DNA of 64,000 nucleotides from Holothuria scabra (lineage: Eukaryota > Echinodermata > Holothuroidea > Aspidochirotida > Holothuriidae). The notes under the pieces are model-generated. The model was not told the DNA's origin and did not search any database. It worked only from the letters and a program-made list of their open reading frames with translations. The stretch is from contig CM074194.1 of NCBI GenBank assembly GCA_037179385.1, positions 434,001 to 498,000 of the forward strand. Direction: 5' to 3'. This document shows, in pieces, positions 58,181-64,000 of this stretch. The stretch's first letter is position 1, and each line of letters starts with the position of its first letter. Both the position numbers and the translations under genes were made by a program.

Positions 58181-58399
58181 GAAAACTCAGAGCCATACAG
58201 ACGATACACTCAGAGAGTATTGCTGGTATACTAATCGGCCCCTAATGCTTTTCTGTTCTCTTGAGCCTGTCACATACTACCTAGAACCAATCAGAATAGC
58301 TTTCGTATATGTATATTCACAAAGATGCGGTAGTGTAAATTTATGTAACTGTAATGACAATGATAACGTATGTTGTGAAGTCTCCTTCAGGTAAATGTT
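58181..58399. other. Short spacer
   Basis: No feature recognised. Confidence 0.3.
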
Positions 58400-58620
58400 T
58401 TAAAGGTCATGACTGGTTCTTATCGGAGTCATTTGTCAATTTTCAGTCTCCTCCAGATGTATCTGAACTGGTAAAGTTGTTAGAAGTAACTACTTCGGTG
58501 TAACTTAAAAATGCAATAATGAAGTCCTAAAATATTATGGAAGATACTTCGAAGAGAAATAAGAAGAAAGTTCGGAGACTTAGCTCTTGCTTCAAAATAA
58601 GTTTGGGGAGACTATGAGGG
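58400..58620 (+). mobile_element. TTAA-2 MITE, degenerate copy
   Basis: TTAAAGGTCATGACTGGTTC, TAAAAATGCAATAATGAAGT, GAAGAGAAATAAGAAGAAAG and CTTCAAAATAAGTTTGGGGA follow TTAA-2 order; the left third is poorly kept. Confidence 0.7.
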
Positions 58621-59850
58621 ACCTATCCAAGGTGGTACTTCCATGGGGGAGACTTTTCCCCCCTTTAAGCAGAAAGGGTAAACCGAGTCGGCACAGACCC
58701 CGAGAAAACAAAGGAAACAAAATCGTTGTTACCGTGACAATGATGCACCCATGGTCTCTCAAATTCGTCTTCAATTGGAACTCCCTTTCTCCCTTTCAAT
58801 GTTGTGTGATAGCTGCAGAAATGTAGTCAACATTTAAAGTAAGAGCTTGGAAGGTGACTTGTTCATTTGCTTTTGTCGGAGAGTGTAGCTTTTTAACACT
58901 GCACAGTCAGTTGACTTGGAAATAGTCATTATAGTCGAGGAAGCTATAAGCTTCAAGCGGTGGTCAAGAAGCCATTTGTTCAAAAATAATGTTGGCATCT
59001 CCCTCGTTATTCACAATAATGTTGACATTTAAAGCAACTAAATACGATGTAAGGATCAGGTGTTTGCTCGTTAGGACTTTTATACCATCTCTTGAAAGGG
59101 AAACGGTTCGTGCTTTTTTGTGAGGGCATTTTTAGAAATCTCCATTTTCTTCTTTACGATTTCATTAAAAGCACAATATTGGGGCAAAATAAAGGAATTG
59201 TGAAATGATTTTTAGGCTGAGAGGAGAAAAGGAATGACTATAGACTGCTTGAGGGTGAACCTTTTAAATCTGCTTTCAAAATCTCGGTTATAAAAGCTCA
59301 TACGGTGATAATGGCGAGATTAACGACAAAGTTGTAATGGCAATGGTTGCAGGCTCGTAGGCAATATGTTGTCATGCCGGGAAAACTGTTGGAAGTTTGG
59401 CGTTACGACAGGGGTGTAGATCTGACTTGTGGATTGGGGGAAAAAATTCAAACAGTAAGAGCATCAGATTGAGCCCGTGACAGGACTCCGTCTATAACCA
59501 ACCTTTACACCTGAAACCTACACACACACACCATCACACACTCACAAACCATGCATACACTCACATTGACAGGCATATACGCATATACACAAAATGTAGA
59601 TGGTGTATAATTAATGCAACATTCAATTGCTTTAATAGCTCAACGTCAAAATTAAAGTCATGTGCACACCACAATTTTGTGTATTCGGTCTGCTGTTTTT
59701 TAATCAGTCTGAATTGTTGGAGGGCGAAAAGGAATGTTTGTCTCCCAGTTTTATTGGTGGGACAATTGCCCGCATGAGCAGGGGAAGGAACTCCCCTTCC
59801 TGAGTGTTGCCTGTTCATGTATATAAATACGTTTAGTGTAATGAATATTA
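58621..59850. other. Unassigned stretch with CA-rich tract
   Basis: 1.2 kb. A CA-rich stretch is at about 59518-59592. The minus ORFs at 59561-59999 overlap the TA-1 end. No gene recognised. Confidence 0.4.
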
Positions 59851-60471
59851 GGGAGCTTTCGATTTGCACGTTCACCTAGTCGACTGCTACGAGATTGCGT
59901 CAATTTTAGCCTCTGCACATGCGTCACGTCGTCTCCCTCGTCCACTAGCCAAATCGAGAACGTGTCCACCGCGGTTTTGACGTTCGTCCCAAACTGCAAC
60001 GAACGTTCACATGTGTGACGTCACAGAATGTCTGAAAACGGACTAAGTGACAAGAATACGTGCTAGTTTCCCTCCTTGTGATTTGTTTTGTACAAATGGG
60101 GTCACTTTTCACCTAAAATGCATATGGGATTGATATTTCATTGGGGAATGTGCTTTATTTTGGACGTTTTCTTGCAACTTCAACAGCAGGAGACTCAAAG
60201 TTGAAATATGCTGTATTCTCCATGAAAACATACCAACGTACTTAACTGGCGTCCGTGTAGTAGACATGCATTTACATCGTTGAACAAATTTGAAAAATTA
60301 CACGAGGCTAGACTGCAAATTCGCCATTTTAATACGACTCGTCCACGTCGACCCTAGCGCTGGGAAATCGAAACAGGCTTTAACAGTCGACGCACCATAG
60401 CAGTGGACGCGTCCAAGAAGGCAAGCTCATCGACTAGAACGAAGTCCACGTTCACTCAATCGAAAGCTCGG
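59851..60471 (-). mobile_element. TA-1 non-autonomous DNA transposon, copy 2 (621 bp)
   Basis: It begins GGGAGCTTTCGATTTGCACG and ends TCAATCGAAAGCTCGG, with TA on both sides, and aligns over its entire length with 14911-15530 in reverse. The near-identical length (621 against 620) shows both are intact members. TGACGTCA at 60016 corresponds to 15360. Confidence 0.92.
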
Positions 60472-61549
60472 TATTATAACAATGAAGTAGACAACGATGT
60501 CGACAATGGGGATGACGTCACCGATGTAAGGAGTGATCTTCTTTCAAAATGAAGAGGGACGATGAATAAAAATAATTTTAGTACAAAAGAGTTTTTGAAT
60601 ATCGTCAATATCTGAAAAGTTCCCAGTTTATGTCGATCAATGGTAATGTGGATCTCATTGATATCAATATTTGTCAGCATTAATGGATATCACAGCTTGA
60701 ACTCATCAATTTTAATGAATTTGAGCAGAGCAGGCGACAACGTACACACAAACACCCACCGTGATAAAAGTAACAGTCTGATTTATCAATCAAAATTTTC
60801 ATTAACACAAAAAACAGGCGATGTAAAGGTTACCATTGACTTCGTTTTGGATCGTCGCTCTTCGAAGATATTTGAGCTTCCATCAAATATTTATTAAGCA
60901 TTGATTCATAGGCCTGTGTCAATGTTTTTGATTTAGTGTGGTGTTATATTGGAATGATTAAGGATATTGTCGAAGGTCGAAGACATGTGATATCCAGAAC
61001 GCGCTTTGCGTACTTCACTAAACGAGCACGCGTTGCTGGTCTCTCAAGCATACGGCGTAAAGCTCTTCTCGACTAACGACTGAACGAAAACGGGTGGGGT
61101 GCTGAAAGTTGTTTCGGATTGTCATCACGCGGGATGATATAAGGGGAGGGGAAGGGCTCACTGGAAACCTTTTGAACATTTTCAGTACTGTAGATAAGGT
61201 AGATGCAATTTGGGGCAATATTTCAGCAAATTAAATGGAAAATGTATATAATTGCTGACATATTTATGTTAAAAAGGTGGACTATTTAGTCCTTGCACAC
61301 TTCCGTCTCAATAAGTAGGCGGGGACTTTCGCCCCCAAACCAACGCTTCCATCGCCCCAGCCTGCGTAGCTCCTCTGTTGCTGCCACCCACTTAGGCCTA
61401 TGGTATACATTATGAAATGACTGACGTATGATGAAAGTGAAGATGTCAGGTGCTATCGAACACGCATGATTAAGGAGAACTTCCAAGTCCGTGAGATGCA
61501 TAAATGACTATACGGACAGCTTCGTTAGAACTATTAAAACGCTTAGTAA
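60472..61549. other. Unassigned stretch with an 85-codon ORF
   Basis: ORF 60640-60897 (plus) begins MVMWISLISIFVSINGYHSL, which could be a signal-peptide-like start, and the rest is hydrophilic. No family is recognised, and a chance ORF is most likely. TGACGTCA is at 60513-60520. Confidence 0.35.
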
Positions 61550-61775
61550 CCTGAAGAAGAACCAGTCTCCCCAGATTAATTTCAAAACAACAGCTAAATC
61601 TCATTTCCTCCTTTAAGTATCTTTCGTGATGTTTCAGGACATAAATGATGCATATTCAGGGTAATTTATGCAGTTAATCCTTGTAAATTTCACTGAGTGA
61701 GAAAACACTGTGATAGAGGCCTACGTAATTCTCAAGAGCCATTTATGAAATGAGATAGTCCACTATATACAACCA
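61550..61775 (-). mobile_element. TTAA-2 MITE, minus-strand copy
   Basis: CCAGTCTCCCCAGATTAATT, GCTAAATCTCATTTCCTCCT, ATGCATATTCAGGGTAA, TAATTCTCAAGAGCC and GATAGTCCACTATA are the reverse of TTAA-2 landmarks. Confidence 0.7.
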
Positions 61776-61821
61776 GATCAGCTCATGTGAGAGATTTGTG
61801 CTTTCGCAATCTCATCAAGGC

Positions 61822-62360
61822 TATAGTGTGCTTCCACATGACGTTATAATTAGGTAGACACGCCCACTGCCGGGCAGAAAACACCAGATAAATCTTAAAA
61901 GGGCTAGCCTGAGTCCTCTCAACACAAACTAAAATTTTTTGTAGTTGTCCCAGTAATTATCTATTGGCACAGCTCTTTGATTGACAGCAAGTTCAAAAAA
62001 TGCAGAGTATTGCAGCACATATTACACACCATGTACTGTACTGAGAGTGTTTTGATTACACGTTGAGGTCTTGTATACTCACCCTGAAGCAATAAACTGA
62101 GATTGCGTTTGGATGAGGATGAATTTTAGACAGTTGTGTGAAGGGGTAAACAAAAATGGAACTGTTTGGGGTGAGGGGTGAGGGGATCAGGCCTTTAAGC
62201 TTTAGCTAAAGCTGAGGATTTCTATGAAAAACACCGAATCATCACGTCGATTGCCAGATGCTTCCCAGTTAGCTATATGTTCTTTGACAGTTTTTCACCT
62301 TCCCCCCCCCCCACACAAAAAAGGGGGCGGAGCTTGTGACGTCAGTGAAAGCACTCTATA
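61822..62360 (+). mobile_element. TA-3 MITE hosting a TTAA-1 element
   Basis: The left end TATAGTGTGCTTCCACATGA and right end GTGAAAGCACTCTATA are imperfect inverted repeats that continue inward (ACGCCCACTG against CGGAGCTTGTGACGTCA). A TTAA-1 copy of 304 bp lies inside at 61895-62198. An 11-C tract (62302-62312) is near the right end. TGACGTCA is at 62337. Confidence 0.75.
61895..62198 (-). mobile_element. TTAA-1 MITE nested in TA-3
   Basis: TTAA at 61895 and 62195. The left inner text GAGTCCTCTCAACACAAACT and right GGGGTGAGGGGATCAGGCC are inverted. AGCTCTTTGATTGACAGCAA, CCATGTACTGTACTGAGAGT, TTGATTACACGTTGAGGTCT and GAAGCAATAAACTGAGATTG are conserved. Confidence 0.9.
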
Positions 62361-63680
62361 CCACACAGAGCCATTGAAGATTTGATCATGTTATTTTGAC
62401 TCTGTTAATCCTCACTAAAGTGGAAGCTACCACAGATAACACACTTTTAATTGATCAGTGAATGTATCTTATTGCCAGAGGTAGTTTACGTTACAATGAA
62501 CCCCAAATGAGATTACCTCTAAACATTTCTTCTAAAAATATTTATCTTCAAATTCTTTTATTTCTTAACGGTTATCGGAATAATTCAAAAGATATGCCTG
62601 ATCGGATAAAACAGATTGCAACCAATTTTCACTCCAATGCCTGCAGTGAATTATCTTACGTGAGTCAACAATGAAAAGGGGAAAAAGAATAGTTTAATCC
62701 ATACACGATAAAATGTCCCGGATATGTGAGGTTATAAGAATAGCTTAGCATCTGTAGAATAAAAATACCGCATACCCGTCATTTTAGCAGTACTGTATAG
62801 CGTGATTTGAGTTAGTGATGTGCATGGAACTGTGAGAGAATTCGGTGCAAGTATTGTGCTTAAAATTTCCGCACCTGTGGGGCCCTTTTCTCCGTAAGAG
62901 CATTTCAGAAATCAGTCAAACGGAAGAAAAAAAAACGGAAAAGAAAAATAGAAGTATATGATGGTAACATATATGACTAAGACTGCAGACAAGACTGAAG
63001 ATAGCGTGCGATAGTCGAAGCAGAAATAACATCTGCTACACAGACTGCACTATTTACTTTTTGATCTCAATCCAAGTACAAAATGTCGATGCCCATAATG
63101 ATCTATTCAGCCCTCCGTAGGTTACCTAAGGTCTGCATGTATGATAAGATTTTCAGATTAAAATAAATATAAGCTTAAAATCAATACATTAAACCAAGTT
63201 AATGAGTCAAACTCACTTCGGGACCTACATCTACAGTAGTGAATTTATTTACTGGTATCTCGAGAAATCCATGTCCGATCTGAATGGAAATTTCACCACA
63301 CAGTGTAGATTTGGTTCCTTTTATTCACATGTGAAAGTTAAATTTTCGCTTAAACTTCCCTTTTTAAAGAAAAAGAGGGTCTGGGGTCAAATCTAATTAA
63401 GAAATGGGTACTTATTTTAAGAATTGTAGTGAAATTGGCGTTGAAATCCGACTTGTGGTTCTCAAGATAACAGCAGGTAAAGTTGTCACACTGTTAATAA
63501 AAAGCGAACTTGAAGCAAGCACGTGTGACAGCATATCCTCACATAAATAAATAGTCTTTTGTTTTTTCTTTTAACTTAACAACCAATTTTCCTCTCTACC
63601 TTCTAATGTTGTCAGATTGCAATTGCATAGGGCTAAGTGGCATAAGAACATTACAAACTTTTCATTCCCCACTCGGCATG
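62361..63680. other. Unassigned stretch with a 70-codon ORF
   Basis: The ORF at 62462-62674 contains residues GYRNNSKDMPDRIKQIATNF and is followed by TTACGTGAGT, a donor-like site at about 62656-62665. It might be an exon, but no homology is recognised and no acceptor is evident. The rest shows nothing. Confidence 0.3.
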
Positions 63681-63848
63681 CAGTGTTGTAACAAGTCACG
63701 ACTCGAGTCACTTTCCTCTCAAAATGATAGTGACTCGATAGAATTCAGAGGTAATTTCCCCATTGAAATAGCACAGTGACTCGAGTCACTTAAAAGTTTG
63801 AAAACTGGTGACTCGAATCACTAATTCAGTGACTCGATTACAACACTG
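63681..63848. mobile_element. hAT-3 small element (168 bp) with GTGACTCG repeats
   Basis: Ends CAGTGTTGTAAC and ATTACAACACTG are inverted, 11-12 bases. The interior repeats GACTCGAGTCAC (63699, 63766) and related GTGACTCGA words in both orientations. The flanks CCACTCGG and CCACTAGG are similar but offset by four bases on the left, so the expected 8-bp duplication is not clean. Confidence 0.7.
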
Positions 63849-64000
63849 CCACTAGGCGGTCCTATCCCCGTAAGCTCAACACAAAAGACTGAAAAACAAG
63901 AAGAAAGTATTCCTTATCAATACGAGGAAGTAACACGATCTCTGCTGCCTTCTCTACTTCACTTTGGATCACAAATCTAGTAACTTCATTTGTTGATATC
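63849..64000. other. Window end, unassigned
   Basis: No feature recognised. Confidence 0.3.

Noticed and set aside
58038..58394. 118-codon ORF
   Set aside because: It contains a hAT-2-like fragment in reverse, and no domain is visible.

Overview
The window looks like non-coding DNA from a eukaryotic, metazoan genome. It is AT-rich and has long (TA)n, (CA)n and (GAAT)n microsatellites. It also carries tRNA-derived SINEs, many short DNA-transposon derivatives, and no open reading frame of convincing length apart from a transposase remnant. The mix of hAT-like, TTAA-type and TA-type MITEs, plus a satellite built on TGACCTTTGACC-like units, reminds me of marine invertebrate deuterostomes. An echinoderm such as a sea cucumber is my best guess, but nothing here proves the taxon. 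I found no host gene I can name. The window is best read as intergenic or deep intronic sequence.

The sequence is a layered mosaic of repeats. I recognised families by matching copies within the window and gave them local names. TTAA-1 and TTAA-2 are about 250-300 bp MITEs bounded by TTAA with related inverted ends. TTAA-3 is a 275 bp foldback. TA-1 has two copies of 620 and 621 bp in opposite orientation, 45 kb apart. TA-2 has ends AGACGAATCCG, TA-3 has ends TATAGAGTGCTT, and TA-4 and TA-5 are single copies. hAT-1 is an 862 bp element with a perfect 8-bp target duplication and a transposase dimerisation domain. hAT-2 is a 314 bp non-autonomous element with a perfect 8-bp duplication, and several fragments elsewhere match its interior. 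hAT-3 is a 168 bp element. SINE-1 has a tRNA-like head and a CCTAA-type tail. Rep-C to Rep-J are further dispersed repeats whose class I cannot assign.

Layout: 0-11 kb holds a 16-bp-subunit minisatellite, TTAA-1 copies, a U2 snRNA 5' fragment, Rep-C and Rep-D in a nest, and TA-4. 11-25 kb holds TA-1 copy 1, a 100-bp hairpin, Rep-D, TTAA-2, Rep-F, the roughly 150-bp-period satellite and a SINE. 25-38 kb holds hAT-like debris, a nested SINE/TTAA-1 locus, TTAA-3 and the TA-2 copies with nested hAT-2. 38-45 kb holds hAT-1, TA-5, a degenerate tandem array, a SINE and a 225 bp (TA)n array. 45-64 kb holds compound microsatellites, TTAA-1/TTAA-2 clusters, the GATAAACC-rich Rep-H, TA-1 copy 2, TA-3 with nested TTAA-1, and hAT-3.

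The most notable global signal is the palindrome TGACGTCA (CRE/ATF site). It occurs at least 16 times, where roughly one is expected by chance at this base composition. Several copies lie inside MITEs. No complete new functional system was found. The value lies in transposon families that can be defined from their own termini and target duplications, and in nested insertions that give relative ages.
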